Below are positions 19,968-30,692 of a DNA stretch of 64,000 bases, one piece after another. The DNA is taken from the NCBI GenBank assembly GCA_977017575.1, contig CDRNVI010000015.1, positions 1-64,000 of the forward strand, in the 5' to 3' direction. The position numbers were made by a program, and so were the translations under genes. The stretch is from Paramoeba atlantica (taxonomy: Eukaryota; Discosea). Within the stretch, counting starts at the first letter, position 1. Every line of letters starts with the position of its first letter. Under the pieces are notes generated by a model. It made no database searches. It was given only the letters and a program-made list of their open reading frames with translations, and had not been told where the DNA came from.

Positions 19968-22900
19968 ATGGTCGACGCTAAGAAGAAGAGAAAAATACTC
20001 AATGCTCGCCGGGGTTTAAGTCACGACCAGACTTCCTTTTCAACAAGCGACGAGGACAATGAAAGTCAACAACTCGACGAAAATTCTTCACGAAAGCGAG
20101 GGAAAAAAGTGTCCATGTCATTCTTCTTGCAGTGTTGCGCCCACTTTAGTGACTCTTTGTCTCGGCACTCCAAAAAGGTACTAGAAAAGAACTTAGAGTT
20201 TGCACAGGAAAACATACACAAAAACGGTCAAGAGATAGCTATTGCCGTTTTAGGTCGTATTATAGAATCTGGCCCTGGTCGTGATCGACTTGGGGCTTGG
20301 TACCTTCTTGACGTCCTACTAAAAAAGGAGACGACTCAGTATCCTATTGCGAAAAAAATACTGCCGGTGATCCAAGATGTGATACGGTATCGCTTTGACA
20401 TAGGAGATGATGATTTCGGAGCCAAATACATCACCTTACTTTCGTCATGGCGCGCACTCCTTGAGCCATCAATATATGCAGCTTGGTATGATGCTACACG
20501 ATATGCTATGAAGCGCCATGGCGAGCAGCTTGCCCTTTCAGAAGAAGTTCGCCGTTTCTTATTCTTACATAAGGCATACGTTGTAGAGCAACTTCGACGA
20601 CTCCGACAGCCGGCTAAAGTGAGATGGGCCATTGGCATTTACGAAATATACGGCCTTAAATTTAGTGAAAAAGAGAATGAACCGGAGTTGCTGGAAACCC
20701 TGAACCAGAAGAAAGCGTTGGTAGAGGCGGAGGAACTGCGAAGAGCACATGCAACTCTAAAAAGCGTTAGATTTTGCGCGAATTGTCGTGTCCCAGGACA
20801 CAGGATTGGAAAATGCCCGGAACACTTTTGCAATTTATGTTTGTCTATTGGACATGCAATTGAAAATTGCACAGCACAACATAAGTGTCCCTACTGCCAG
20901 CAGACGCTTCCTCCATCCCTTGAAATGAAAACTGGGAAAGCAAAGCTTTTTAAGCATGTCCGAGAGGGTTGTGCGAACCAAACGACGTTCGCGATAGAAA
21001 CTTTGCAGAAACTTGGCTTCCCGTGGAAGAAATATGTAATGAAACAATCCACTTTATTGGATGAGGTAATTAAAAAGATTCGCCAAGACCGAACTATGGA
21101 GGAGGGTCTCCGGAAAGATGCACTAAATCAATCAGCTCTCATTCTCCACAGTTTTGGGATTTTGCGGCGTCATGGTAGCCTCGAATTCTTGGAGGAAGCA
21201 AGGGATCCAATCATGTTTCTTGTTTCCAATCCTCCGCTGTGTACTCTGACTGAGGTGGAGGAAAGCGGAACTACAGCCATGATAGATGTACGTTTGACAG
21301 AGTGCGCTTCGAAGCGTGAATTGCTCCGTATGCTATCTAATCGTTACAAACAAGTCATAGAGAATCTTCTTTTTTATGTGGCACATGACTCACTCACTAC
21401 CGCAGATGTGGAAGCTATTGAATCTACAAAACGTTTTCAATTGTATTTGGGCTATGCCAATCCGAAAAATGCAAAAACGTTTGACGCATATGTTGAGGCA
21501 CTCTCACGTCAAGGCATCCGTCCAGAACAACTTCGAGAGGCTTTAACACGAACCCATGCCCTCTCGGATAATCTCTGCATTCATTGCCTGAGTCGCGTTC
21601 ATTTCAGTACGGATTGTCCATCACGAGTACAGGACGAACTTCGCTATGATCAGCGACTCGCGGTGAACTGTCTCACCCGTTTTGGCTGGCAGACCGAACA
21701 TCAACCGAACCTGGAGAAATGGAACCGAAAAATACAACAATCAAGTGATATCTTGAGCCCCTCCCAAACCGTTGAACTTTCTATGGCAACATCAATAGTG
21801 ACTGATCCACTGGATCCCGTACCCTACTGTACGGAGTGCAGAATGTATCGTCATTCAGAATCACGATGCCATAAACGTGCACTGCAATTCCTTGAATCAC
21901 ATGACATTCGTCTTTGTGAAATTCTGTTCTTTCCTTGGAAGGTGTCGGAAATGCTAGAAAAATGGTATGACCGTGACAAGGAACTCTGGGAAAGAATGTA
22001 CACTGCCGTAGAGCTCTATGTTCCGGAAAAAGAGCCAAACGCCTTTATTATGGCAGCCGAACTTTTAGACGCATGTGGTCTCAAGTTACAAACGATTCAA
22101 TACTACTTGTCTAGTGTAGAGCGCGCATTGCATCATCCTGGGCTATTAGATGTCCTGTCCGGGACGTACCTTAACGCAACCGGTAAGAAGCTTACCCTTC
22201 CGTCCCTGAAATACGCCTTTAGTGTAGTCACTTCATCTGGTTTCCCAACGTTGTGTTACGCTTGTGGTGATGTTGGTCATCAAGTCGACGGCTGCCCCCA
22301 ACCACCACGGTACATGAAGCATCTCATCCAACGAGCTCGGGAAGTGGCACGCCACAGTGTCCATCTTTTAGAACGCTGCATACGTCGGGATACCACGGGA
22401 GCAAAAGAAACAATGCCCGAGGACACACGCCGCGCAGTAGAAGACCTTTTTGCCTGTGTCCAGAATCTGCGACCCACGGCTGAGGTTCTGATCTACGGCA
22501 CTCATCACATGGAGGATTTACAGGAGGCATTCTTTGTCCTACGATCCCACGGTCTTACCTGGGAGGATGTTATCAACGACGATCCCTGTGTGCATTCTCT
22601 GCTTCGTACACTCTATCACAACCGCAGCTCGCACCTTCGTGACGTTGAACAGGCGCTTGACGTTCTGCGCCACTGCTCCAACCGTCCCCCATTTTGTACA
22701 CACTGTCAACATGTGGGCCACCTCCCCACGTCATGTCCTCTTTTGCAACCCCCATCCCTCGAGCCCATCGTCCGCAGCATGGACAAAGCTCTTGAAGCTC
22801 TTCCCCTCACTGTCGATGAAATCTACGAAAGCACCCCCGAAGCCGTCTACCAAATCCAGAAAAACGCTCGCAAGACTGCAATGAAAACCATGTCTGCCTT

Positions 22901-23564
22901 CCCCCCGACCCTTCAACACGCCATGGCCGCACAACAGGCTTTACTCCAGGAAAATCTCCTCCAACACGTTTGCAAACTCGATCGTGAAAGTGTCCTCCTT
23001 TCCCCTTCCTCGAACAATACAACAACAACAACAAAAGAACCACAATGCACAAAGCGCCCTTTGTTGCGTCTCCCTCTCTCCCTCTCTCACTACCAAACGG
23101 CAATGCGCGAACTCACCTCTCACCAAACCCTCTCCCCTTCTCGAGTCATACTGTGTCCCTGGCTGGTGCTTCCGGGTCTAACGCGTCTCACACCCCCAAA
23201 CAGCGAATCCTCGTTTTCCCTTTTTTCTCCTTTTTCTTTTTTTTCTTCTTCTCTTTCCTTCAACCTTATCCCTTCACTTTCCATCTTACTCCATGCCCGG
23301 AGCTGTTCCCGGGACCCGGAGCAGGCGAGGCTGCTGCTTCACCTCTGCGGGGTCCTGGGGAGCTACCCCGTGATCTCGTTGATCCGCGGGAGGTATGCCA
23401 CCGACAGGGAGGTGGTACGGGAGGCCGAGGCGACCCTGCGTCAGGGGTTTCCCGGGGTCGGGCACCCCGCAAGGCGACTGGCGTTTGAGGCCGTCCATTT
23501 GCTGTATAGGAAAATGGGGGGCGTGGAGGAAGCGGGGGGGGGGGTGAAGGAGGTAAGAGGGTGA
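19968..23564 (+). CDS. CID-domain protein with six CCHC zinc knuckles
   Basis: 1198 residues from ATG 19968, placed after the acceptor-like ATTTATTGTAG. A Lys/Arg-rich start precedes an RPR/CID-like fold (about 50-170; LGAWYLLDVLLKKE, YITLLSSWRALLEPSIYAAW), the module that binds the Pol II C-terminal tail in Pcf11 and Nrd1 relatives. Six knuckles of the form CX2CX4HX4C follow: Cys270-Cys283, Cys288-Cys301, and others near residues 535, 619, 762 and 909, with one extra CPYC at 307. Helical segments separate them. Zinc knuckles bind single-stranded RNA, so coupling of transcription to RNA processing is a reasonable inference. The last 250 residues are Ser/Pro-rich, then helical; base composition there turns C-rich, then G-rich. 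The name of an orthologue is not known to me. Confidence 0.75.
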   Translation: MVDAKKKRKILNARRGLSHDQTSFSTSDEDNESQQLDENSSRKRGKKVSMSFFLQCCAHFSDSLSRHSKKVLEKNLEFAQENIHKNGQEIAIAVLGRIIESGPGRDRLGAWYLLDVLLKKETTQYPIAKKILPVIQDVIRYRFDIGDDDFGAKYITLLSSWRALLEPSIYAAWYDATRYAMKRHGEQLALSEEVRRFLFLHKAYVVEQLRRLRQPAKVRWAIGIYEIYGLKFSEKENEPELLETLNQKKALVEAEELRRAHATLKSVRFCANCRVPGHRIGKCPEHFCNLCLSIGHAIENCTAQHKCPYCQQTLPPSLEMKTGKAKLFKHVREGCANQTTFAIETLQKLGFPWKKYVMKQSTLLDEVIKKIRQDRTMEEGLRKDALNQSALILHSFGILRRHGSLEFLEEARDPIMFLVSNPPLCTLTEVEESGTTAMIDVRLTECASKRELLRMLSNRYKQVIENLLFYVAHDSLTTADVEAIESTKRFQLYLGYANPKNAKTFDAYVEALSRQGIRPEQLREALTRTHALSDNLCIHCLSRVHFSTDCPSRVQDELRYDQRLAVNCLTRFGWQTEHQPNLEKWNRKIQQSSDILSPSQTVELSMATSIVTDPLDPVPYCTECRMYRHSESRCHKRALQFLESHDIRLCEILFFPWKVSEMLEKWYDRDKELWERMYTAVELYVPEKEPNAFIMAAELLDACGLKLQTIQYYLSSVERALHHPGLLDVLSGTYLNATGKKLTLPSLKYAFSVVTSSGFPTLCYACGDVGHQVDGCPQPPRYMKHLIQRAREVARHSVHLLERCIRRDTTGAKETMPEDTRRAVEDLFACVQNLRPTAEVLIYGTHHMEDLQEAFFVLRSHGLTWEDVINDDPCVHSLLRTLYHNRSSHLRDVEQALDVLRHCSNRPPFCTHCQHVGHLPTSCPLLQPPSLEPIVRSMDKALEALPLTVDEIYESTPEAVYQIQKNARKTAMKTMSAFPPTLQHAMAAQQALLQENLLQHVCKLDRESVLLSPSSNNTTTTTKEPQCTKRPLLRLPLSLSHYQTAMRELTSHQTLSPSRVILCPWLVLPGLTRLTPPNSESSFSLFSPFSFFSSSLSFNLIPSLSILLHARSCSRDPEQARLLLHLCGVLGSYPVISLIRGRYATDREVVREAEATLRQGFPGVGHPARRLAFEAVHLLYRKMGGVEEAGGGVKEVRG

Positions 23565-23885
23565 TGGGGTTCCGGCAGGGAAAGGGGTAGAGAGGGATTC
23601 GGGGGGGGGGGGTAGAAACGGGGAATGGGATGGGTTAGTCTATGTTTACGGGAGGGGGATATGGATGGGATACAATCAAGCGTGTGGGATTTCGCAATTC
23701 TTTTTTTCAAAGGGGGGGTTTGTACTCCCTTTTTCACCTTAAACTTTACTCACACTGTTCTTACCCTAGTTTATAAAAATTGCCGAGCAAACATCACTAT
23801 CCTCCAGTACAAAGTACATTGTTTTATAGTAAAAGAAGAAGATAGCTACACAACGCGAGCCCTATTTTTCTTCCGTTTCCCTCCC
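23565..23885 (+). other. Spacer with G-run and pyrimidine-rich leader
   Basis: A G-run at about 23600-23611 and a pyrimidine-rich stretch just before the next ATG. An open frame enters from the left but precedes the likely acceptor, so it is not taken as coding. Confidence 0.5.
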
Positions 23886-24527
23886 ATGCAACCCACCTCC
23901 CCTCTCTTCACCCTCTCCTCCACCCCCATCCTCTCCCGCGCCCCCTCCCGTCCCAACACCGTCTGGGGGCTCAAGCCCCAGTCCTGGACGGATTTCGCGT
24001 GCCCGACACGTCTCGTGAACTGGGGCAAGCAATCCACCCCGGACTACAACGTGCGGATCGCCGAGCACGGCTTCGGGTCCTCCCCCAGCTTCGAGGGGCT
24101 CGCGGTGCTCCCGCAGGAGTTTGCCTCCCGCTTCGGGATGCTCAAAGACTCCCCCCACGGGCTACGGTTCTGCACGAACGAGACCATGGCGCTCCGGGTG
24201 TGTATGGCACAGCGGGGGGAGTGTGACGCCCAGCACAGTGCGTTAAACTCCTGTCTCCAGCGTGTCCGACCGCTGCGGAACGCCATACGAAGTGCCAAGG
24301 CGGATTACGAGGACTGGTTCCTAGCGAATACCAGTGATAATTACACCAAACCGCTGATGCATCGTCCACAGGACTGGATGGCACAGCGTGCCGCGGAGTT
24401 TCGTACCATGCGGCACAGGACGGGGTCGCTGACGTGGCAGCGGTACCCGAAGACGTTTAAGTGGTTGTCGTACCGCACCCGGGAGGCAGGATTTAGCAAG
24501 AGAGCACGGTACCCGTGTAATGCGTAG
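23886..24527 (+). CDS. Twin CX9C (CHCH) mitochondrial protein
   Basis: 213 residues from ATG 23886. The diagnostic pair is CTNETMALRVC (about residues 96-106) and CDAQHSALNSC, two CX9C motifs on adjacent helices, as in intermembrane-space and mitoribosomal CHCH proteins oxidised by the MIA pathway. The flanking N-terminal region (NTVWGLKPQSWTDFAC) and the Trp/Tyr/Arg-rich C-terminus (WQRYPKTFKWLSYRTRE) are not family-typical and suggest a subunit of a large complex such as complex I or the mitoribosome. No Pro/Ser presequence cleavage site can be defined. The exact family member is unresolved. Confidence 0.75.
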   Translation: MQPTSPLFTLSSTPILSRAPSRPNTVWGLKPQSWTDFACPTRLVNWGKQSTPDYNVRIAEHGFGSSPSFEGLAVLPQEFASRFGMLKDSPHGLRFCTNETMALRVCMAQRGECDAQHSALNSCLQRVRPLRNAIRSAKADYEDWFLANTSDNYTKPLMHRPQDWMAQRAAEFRTMRHRTGSLTWQRYPKTFKWLSYRTREAGFSKRARYPCNA

Positions 24528-24785
24528 GGCTCCTGGATTGTTAGACGAAAATATCGCAAAATGTACCCCGTCGGTGTGTGAAAACAGGTCAAGAATCAGA
24601 ATTATCTGCATGTGCATAGTGTAAGAGTCAGATCATTTTTATGATGTGTGTGCAGTGTAAATGATAATTGAGATACGCGAGCAAAAGAAAATAAGGCAAA
24701 AAATCATGCCAAACCTGATCAATGAATCATGATTGAAACACTTCATCTGTCAAACACATGTTTCCCCTAACTTTTTTTACTTGCA

Positions 24786-25427
24786 ATGACAACCTCAGCT
24801 TCCTCTTCCCTACCCCGTCCTGCTTCACGCGACGCTAATTTCGATTGTAACATTTGTCTCGACACTGCGAGTGACCCCGTGGTGACGCGCTGTGGTCATC
24901 TCTACTGCTGGAGGTGTCTCGCCTCGTGGCTGACACGGCAGTCGGACTGTCCGGTGTGTAAAGGGGCTGTGCGGGTTCACGAGTGTGTGCCGTTGTATGG
25001 GCGAGGGAGAGAACGGGGCCATTTGCCTCCCCATGCCTTTCACCATGATCACCCAAGTACGGACCCCGGAAGCAGCCGTCATGGAGAAAATAATGCAGAT
25101 AATGCGGAAGCTCCACCGGTACACGAGGACCGACCACAAGGGTTTCGTCGTCCGCCGATTCGGCAAAGATTTCGACCCGAGATATTTGGTGGATGGGGTG
25201 ACGAAAACGGATTGGGGAGGCCGCTCCACGGGGGGCTGGCAGGGTTTACGTTCTTCTTCCTACCCTCCGTTTCGTGGCTAAGCTTTTTGCTGCTATTGGG
25301 GCTAGGGTGGCAGTATTATGTACGTCACAGAGAAGGGCGGATGCACCGTGGTTGGATCGTGGCGGGTATGGTACTCGCTTTTCTGCTGTTGATGTGTTTG
25401 ATCTGGTTAACGGAGTTTGACGAGTAG
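24786..25427 (+). CDS. RNF5/RMA1-like RING E3 ligase, tail-anchored
   Basis: 213 residues. C3HC4 RING with Cys21, Cys24, Cys36, His38, Cys41, Cys44, Cys55 and Cys58, in the compact spacing of RNF5/RNF185/RMA1 ([20 protein letters not shown]). A His/Asp-rich linker follows, then two hydrophobic segments near the C-terminus ([20 protein letters not shown] and [19 protein letters not shown]) with few residues after. Known relatives sit in the ER membrane and ubiquitinate misfolded membrane proteins; that role is inferred. Confidence 0.88.
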   Translation: MTTSASSSLPRPASRDANFDCNICLDTASDPVVTRCGHLYCWRCLASWLTRQSDCPVCKGAVRVHECVPLYGRGRERGHLPPHAFHHDHPSTDPGSSRHGENNADNAEAPPVHEDRPQGFRRPPIRQRFRPEIFGGWGDENGLGRPLHGGLAGFTFFFLPSVSWLSFLLLLGLGWQYYVRHREGRMHRGWIVAGMVLAFLLLMCLIWLTEFDE

Positions 25428-25943
25428 GGAACTTGTAAATAGAACGAAATTGGGATGTTTTTGATGTGTGTACAAAGAGTCAGTCACCGTTTACATCATC
25501 TCGTCTTAACTTGTATCGGCGGCGATGAAGATCTCACATCGTTCGCCGTGGTTTCACCTTTTCTCAGTTAAACTGAGATGCTCCTTACCCGGAAGCCCGC
25601 ATTGTTTCTTTTACAGAAACTGGTTTGAAAACTGTTTAGTAACACAATTCACACTTTCAAACTTTTGATTCAGAGGCACGACGGCTACCGCGCTCGGTTA
25701 GCAGGAAAGATTGGTATTTTGTAAAACCAAGGAGACTGTTTATGTCTTCATTGGCATGAATTGCCATGAGTAGCCATGTTTTTGCTTTTTGCTCTACTGT
25801 CCTTTTTAGTAAAACTGTATGTCCGCGTTTACAGAAAAATATAGTCGAGTTTGAAATTTCTACACTCAAAAACAGATTCCATGCAAATTTAAGCGTTTAC
25901 TTTTATAATTAACCTGTTGTCTTTGTAGCACACGTTTCTTCCA
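25428..25943 (+). other. Spacer with a small palindrome
   Basis: About 515 bases. TCTCAGTT and its complement flank one base at 25562-25578. An acceptor-like TTGTCTTTGTAG ends at 25928, 16 bases before the next ATG. No gene seen. Confidence 0.55.
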
Positions 25944-28532
25944 ATGACCGATCGCGCCCCAGAAGCCAGTTCCCAAAAGAGTACCCCACTTTGGAACTCC
26001 AGCACAGTTACGAAATGCTCTTGTTGCGGTGAATTCGTGTGTCGAAATCAACGCAGCATCCCACGTAAGGAATCGATTCGTCAAGCACTCAAGGATCTTG
26101 AACTACACACCTCACACTATGCGATTCGACAAAAGACTCTTCTACGGCGTTGCGTCGACGAAGAAAGTCAAATCCGAGATCGTATGCTAAAAGCCGCTGG
26201 GGCCTTTTTTGAAAAAGCGCACAAGATGAAACATACGGATGAATTGCTTGTATCCAAAGTCGTTGAGGTGGAGACCTTGTTTAGGGATGAAATCATGCTC
26301 CGATTTGTTCAGAATTTGGAGAACGTGTGGATTCACTTTTCAAAAAAGCACTATGAGGCCATAATGAGCGAGAAATCTAGGAAGTTTCGGGTTCAAACGA
26401 TACTAGAAGAAAGATCTGCTTTTGAGGAACTATTGGGAGCGCATCAGCAGAGAAAAACAATCCTTAGTCTCCTTGAGGTTGAAAAATTAGCTCGTCAATC
26501 CATTGATGACGCGGAAGCAGATGAATATTGCGACCTCTCAAGCGCATTCCTTCAAATAAAGTCATTTTACGCGAAAATTCCTGAAGCTACATCAGAAGAG
26601 ATCGTTCGACGTCACGAAATTGTGAAAGAAGAGGACAAGCTTAGACAATTGTGGGGACAGGAATTTCATCGTCGCAAGCTTCATATCGAGCAAATAGCTG
26701 TACGTCATCGCGAAGAGAGATCTACCTGTGAATGGCTCTATTTTAATCAGCGTACAATCATCGAGCGCGAGGCACACCGCTTTTTCGAACGGTGCATTGT
26801 TGATTTTGCAGCTGAAAAGAGTTTAATTCTGGAACGCGCCGAGTATTTTCGAAAAATGCGAAAGGAGCTCGTGCAGCTAGAAAATCAGCACAGGAAAAGT
26901 ATTGCCGAGGAAGAACACGAGGCAGTCAGCACATTAAATCGCTTATTCAGTGTAGAAATGGAAAACGTGTGGAAACAGCTTGTGGAACGTGCAGCAAGGC
27001 ACAAAGGTCAACGCGGCGTACTCGAAGCAGTAGAACAAGAAGGTCGTGCGCTAGTACTCGACGAAATGCATTTAGAGCATAAGTTTATCGAAGAGTGTAT
27101 CTTGCCATGTTCACGGGATCTTATTCCCCTGTACTGCCAAATTAAAAAATTGCTCTTTACATCCTCGTGGGCCGCCTTCGTCTGTAGTACACATTTGGAT
27201 CTTCCGCTGCAACACTTTGCTGCAAGTTTATCCGAATTGAAATTACTCGAACAAAAAGAGCGCGAACTCACACAGCAGCGTATAATCCAGCGAGCAAACG
27301 CTAGGCTCAGTTTGTTTGAGGAAGAGGCCAAGGTACGAGAGCAGCTAATGAAAGAGTGGGAATGGCATCACTGCAATCTGCTACACAGCGAGCAAACTGT
27401 GAGAGACATGCTGCGTGAGGCTGCGGCTACACGTGTCACTTTCATTGCATTGGAGTTCGAGCATCGCAAGGAACTTGTTAAATTTGAATGTGACTCCTTC
27501 ACTTCCGTAATGGAGGAAATGCTTCTCGATGCATTGCATCGCAAAGAATGGTTGAAGGAATGGGCAGATAAGGTTTGTACAGTATCAGACGCCTACCACT
27601 CGCAACATGGCGAATTTGCAAAGTCAATTTATGAAAAGTATGAGTTACTGCTGCAAACAGAGAAAAACGACCGAGAAGAAACTTTGCACAAATTATTTAT
27701 AAAAGAGTGCAGCGCCGCGAAAATGAGCTTAGCCACGGAAGAGCATGTCAACCGCTCTGGTCTAATACAGTCGAGCGAAAAAGCTATCCAAGAACTATTC
27801 GAAGGATTAGCTGCGGCGATTCGTCAAGAAATCGAGCTTCTCTACAAGCGACATTGTGCTGAGCAGGAGGAGTTTTTACTCTACGAGGGGACGTTGCGAC
27901 AAAAGGTACAGATTAGTCAAGAAAAAGAACGGAAAGCTATACGCCACGATGCGACTACTCAACAAGAAAAGGTGAAGGCGTTGGAGTGGGAACGCCGACG
28001 AAACGAAATCATGACTCGATTGGCAGAGCAACCTCGAGCAGAACACAACCATGAGGAAGATATTTACGTTCCTCGAATCCTCACCGAGTCGCATCAAATA
28101 CTCATGGATCAGTGCTCGTTGTCTCGCCCAGATGCGGAGGATATGGAGGATGAGGTGGCGCATTATATTGTAGTACTCTTGCAGCGCGCACGGAATTTCG
28201 AAAAAGATGCGAAGTTGCGCCGTGATACCCTCCAGCAGCAGTGTGAACAGCTCCGACGTGAGATTCAAAGCGTCAGTGCAATGCAAATGGAGCAGTTGGA
28301 GACCACACGGAAAGCAGAAGAACAGTCGATACTTTTAAGAGAGCGCTCGGAAGCACGACTGAATGCTGCATACGGAAACAAGAAAAAAGAAGAGCAGCAG
28401 ATCACTGTGGAAGAAAACCTACGGGCGGAGACCAATAGGAAATTACAAACTTTGAGATCGGAGCTGGAGGATAAAAAGGCTGAAAAGCATCAATCGATAA
28501 TGAGGGTAGTTCGAGGGAAATCCGTAAAATAA
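25944..28532 (+). CDS. Large coiled-coil protein, function unknown
   Basis: 862 residues, beginning MTDRAPEASSQKSTPLWN. A CSCCGEFVC cluster (about residues 29-37) could bind a metal. From about residue 50 to the end the protein is nearly continuous, highly charged helix rich in Glu, Arg, Lys and Gln with heptad-like hydrophobic spacing (ERRRNEIMTRLAEQ, LRRDTLQQQCEQLRREIQS). No globular domain is recognised. Cytoskeletal or scaffold roles are typical for such proteins, but nothing here proves it. Confidence 0.7.
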   Translation: MTDRAPEASSQKSTPLWNSSTVTKCSCCGEFVCRNQRSIPRKESIRQALKDLELHTSHYAIRQKTLLRRCVDEESQIRDRMLKAAGAFFEKAHKMKHTDELLVSKVVEVETLFRDEIMLRFVQNLENVWIHFSKKHYEAIMSEKSRKFRVQTILEERSAFEELLGAHQQRKTILSLLEVEKLARQSIDDAEADEYCDLSSAFLQIKSFYAKIPEATSEEIVRRHEIVKEEDKLRQLWGQEFHRRKLHIEQIAVRHREERSTCEWLYFNQRTIIEREAHRFFERCIVDFAAEKSLILERAEYFRKMRKELVQLENQHRKSIAEEEHEAVSTLNRLFSVEMENVWKQLVERAARHKGQRGVLEAVEQEGRALVLDEMHLEHKFIEECILPCSRDLIPLYCQIKKLLFTSSWAAFVCSTHLDLPLQHFAASLSELKLLEQKERELTQQRIIQRANARLSLFEEEAKVREQLMKEWEWHHCNLLHSEQTVRDMLREAAATRVTFIALEFEHRKELVKFECDSFTSVMEEMLLDALHRKEWLKEWADKVCTVSDAYHSQHGEFAKSIYEKYELLLQTEKNDREETLHKLFIKECSAAKMSLATEEHVNRSGLIQSSEKAIQELFEGLAAAIRQEIELLYKRHCAEQEEFLLYEGTLRQKVQISQEKERKAIRHDATTQQEKVKALEWERRRNEIMTRLAEQPRAEHNHEEDIYVPRILTESHQILMDQCSLSRPDAEDMEDEVAHYIVVLLQRARNFEKDAKLRRDTLQQQCEQLRREIQSVSAMQMEQLETTRKAEEQSILLRERSEARLNAAYGNKKKEEQQITVEENLRAETNRKLQTLRSELEDKKAEKHQSIMRVVRGKSVK

Positions 28533-28841
28533 CATTATTCCTGTTGAATAACTAAACTTCTCGTCACGTTTCTGAAAGAAATAGATTACTATCCATCTAG
28601 ATACAGTTTGGTCCCACTTTCCTTAGATTACTTGTCATAGATGAAAACAGGGGTGTATTTATTCGTGTAATGCAATACAATACAAAGGAAATATTTTGAC
28701 TAACACGCTACACGTGTACTAACCACACTTTACTTGAGTGTACGGCAGATTTTTCGTGAGTTGGTTCTAAAAAAATAGTTTCTTTAGTTAGTACCTACTG
28801 CATTAGAAAACGTACCCCCTTCATGCGTGCATTTCAATCCT
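28533..28841 (+). other. AT-rich spacer, nothing recognised
   Basis: About 310 bases with no repeat or structure noticed. Confidence 0.5.
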
Positions 28842-29582
28842 ATGAAGAAAAAAACGGAGTCCCGGAGCGACGATGAAAAAAGCGCCCTTCTGGATGTAAA
28901 ATACGCATGTGAGGCGGCGGAGGCCACTATGAAATGCTGGGAAGATATTTCTCACGAGATTTCTAAGGTACTTCACCTTTACATCAGTAGTGCAGCAAGC
29001 ATATTGCCGGACAGCAAATCGCTTGAGTCAAAAGTACTAATCAGCTTGTCCAACAACTGCACTACGACCGACGAATTTTTAAGACAGGTTTTTTCACCGA
29101 GAAAAAAGTTTTGGAAACAAATAATTCCTTCAAGAACAGAGAGAAATTCTTGTGAAGGTTCATCATCCGAAAAAAATATTTCGAGCTGCTTAGAGAAACT
29201 TGCTACTGTATGTTCTTGTTGCTTACAGATTTCTTATGCTCTTTCTCACGCAGCAGGAAACCGATTTCACGAGAATAGTGAAATCAGAGATTATTTTCTA
29301 CGTCTGTTTCGCAAAGCGGACAATGTTTTTAAACGTTTTTGCGAATTACTTCGTCAAGATTTACTTGCACAACATGAACTCCTGCTCGAATGGAGTGACG
29401 TTGGAAATGCGCATCTGTGTGTAATCAATTACGAAGAAGAGTGCAGTGCAGCTGGTAATATCCAGCTTCCTGAGCATCTTATTCGTGAACGAGAAATCAT
29501 AATAGAAAAGAAGGTCAGCAATACAACGAAATGCAAGGACTTGTGTAACGAACTCAAATCGTGTGTAGAATGTATGTCATAA
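28842..29582 (+). CDS. Hypothetical helical protein
   Basis: 246 residues from ATG 28842 (MKKKTESRSDDEKSALL). The N-terminus is charged, followed by helical stretches (VKYACEAAEATMKCWEDISH, YFLRLFRKADNVFKRFCELL). Cysteines are scattered (13 or so) without a recognisable zinc pattern. No signal peptide, membrane segment or known motif. Coding is supported by length and by codon use like its neighbours. Confidence 0.55.
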   Translation: MKKKTESRSDDEKSALLDVKYACEAAEATMKCWEDISHEISKVLHLYISSAASILPDSKSLESKVLISLSNNCTTTDEFLRQVFSPRKKFWKQIIPSRTERNSCEGSSSEKNISSCLEKLATVCSCCLQISYALSHAAGNRFHENSEIRDYFLRLFRKADNVFKRFCELLRQDLLAQHELLLEWSDVGNAHLCVINYEEECSAAGNIQLPEHLIREREIIIEKKVSNTTKCKDLCNELKSCVECMS

Positions 29583-29720
29583 ATGAGTTGAAGATTCGTA
29601 CAACGCCGTTCGACCGAATAGAAATATACAGTACAGGCTTACACTGTATTAATGTATGCACCGTCCTTGATGATTTTCTATTGTAAACATTTTTTTCTCT
29701 ACAGTTTTGCCCTTAAAGAT

Positions 29721-30401
29721 ATGCCCAAGAAGAAAACCTTCAAAGAGTACGATTTTAGTGATGACGAATCCGTTTCGGTGAAAAGACCAAGAAAACGATC
29801 TGCGAGCGACAACCACACCCACAAGTTTTCCGTTGCAAAGAAAAAACGAAAAACGCACACACTACAGCTCCACGTACCTGGGGATCCCGCATTCGCCCCT
29901 CATGCAGGGCCATGTGAGACAACCCCAATCGATTGGGTCGGCACGACTTGTCGATGTTTGCGTTGCGAAATTCTCCGACTACACCAACGTATCGCTCAGG
30001 CGTCTCATGTAGCCCTGTTCGATTTAGATAATTTGGGGCACCAGGCAAGTTGCTTGCCTCAGGACCAGTCCCTTCCCGCTGGTTTACTCCCGTGGGGATT
30101 TAGTGGTCCTGCCTGCGTAGTGAAGGGTAAAAATATGTGGACTACACCGTGTGGTCCGGTCGATCAGGCGGCAGATTTTGTAATGGTCCAACTGATCAGC
30201 GCTCTACTGACGCGGAGGCAGCCCCCTGCTGTCTTTGTAATTACCGGGGACAAAGGTCTACTCACGCAGGCCGGAGAAAAAGGAGCCACTCCCATGTCCG
30301 TTTCTGATCACGCAGTTTCCTCATTACGAAATGTATGGCAGGACATTCTTGCGCAATGCTTAAATAATAAAAGAGCTATTTCGCGGGATGGTCCAACATA
30401 A
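29721..30401 (+). CDS. NYN/PIN-like domain protein, putative ribonuclease
   Basis: 226 residues from ATG 29721. The N-terminus has two basic clusters (KRPRKRS, KKKRKTH) that look like nuclear localisation signals. A CRCLRCE motif precedes the domain. VALFDLDNLG has the first-strand Asp and Asn of NYN/PIN nucleases, GPVDQAADFVMVQLISALL supplies the middle acidic residue on a helix, and AVFVITGDKGLLTQA matches the strand with the S/TGDxGL signature; two or three acidic residues are thus in the right places for a metal-dependent RNase. Assignment is by motif pattern only. The target RNA is unknown. Confidence 0.6.
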   Translation: MPKKKTFKEYDFSDDESVSVKRPRKRSASDNHTHKFSVAKKKRKTHTLQLHVPGDPAFAPHAGPCETTPIDWVGTTCRCLRCEILRLHQRIAQASHVALFDLDNLGHQASCLPQDQSLPAGLLPWGFSGPACVVKGKNMWTTPCGPVDQAADFVMVQLISALLTRRQPPAVFVITGDKGLLTQAGEKGATPMSVSDHAVSSLRNVWQDILAQCLNNKRAISRDGPT

Positions 30402-30692
30402 ATTATTTTTGTGCCTTCTTTGAGGGGGAGGGGCGCTTAGTGCATTTTTTCAAAATACTTTTCTACAACGCGTTAGTATTTAACAAAAAGAGAACAAATA
30501 GACAAAAACGTTGGTTTTCCTTCACCTGAAGGTACCAAGAAAGTATTGAACCATACTACCACTGTCTTACACTCATTCAAGTCTATCTATTCAAAAATAC
30601 TTGTCCACATACAGTGCATGTTTGGGGCATGAGTCTTGAAAAACTCTCCAGAGAATACAGGAGTTTCGCCCTTATGATGCTCGGATACCATC

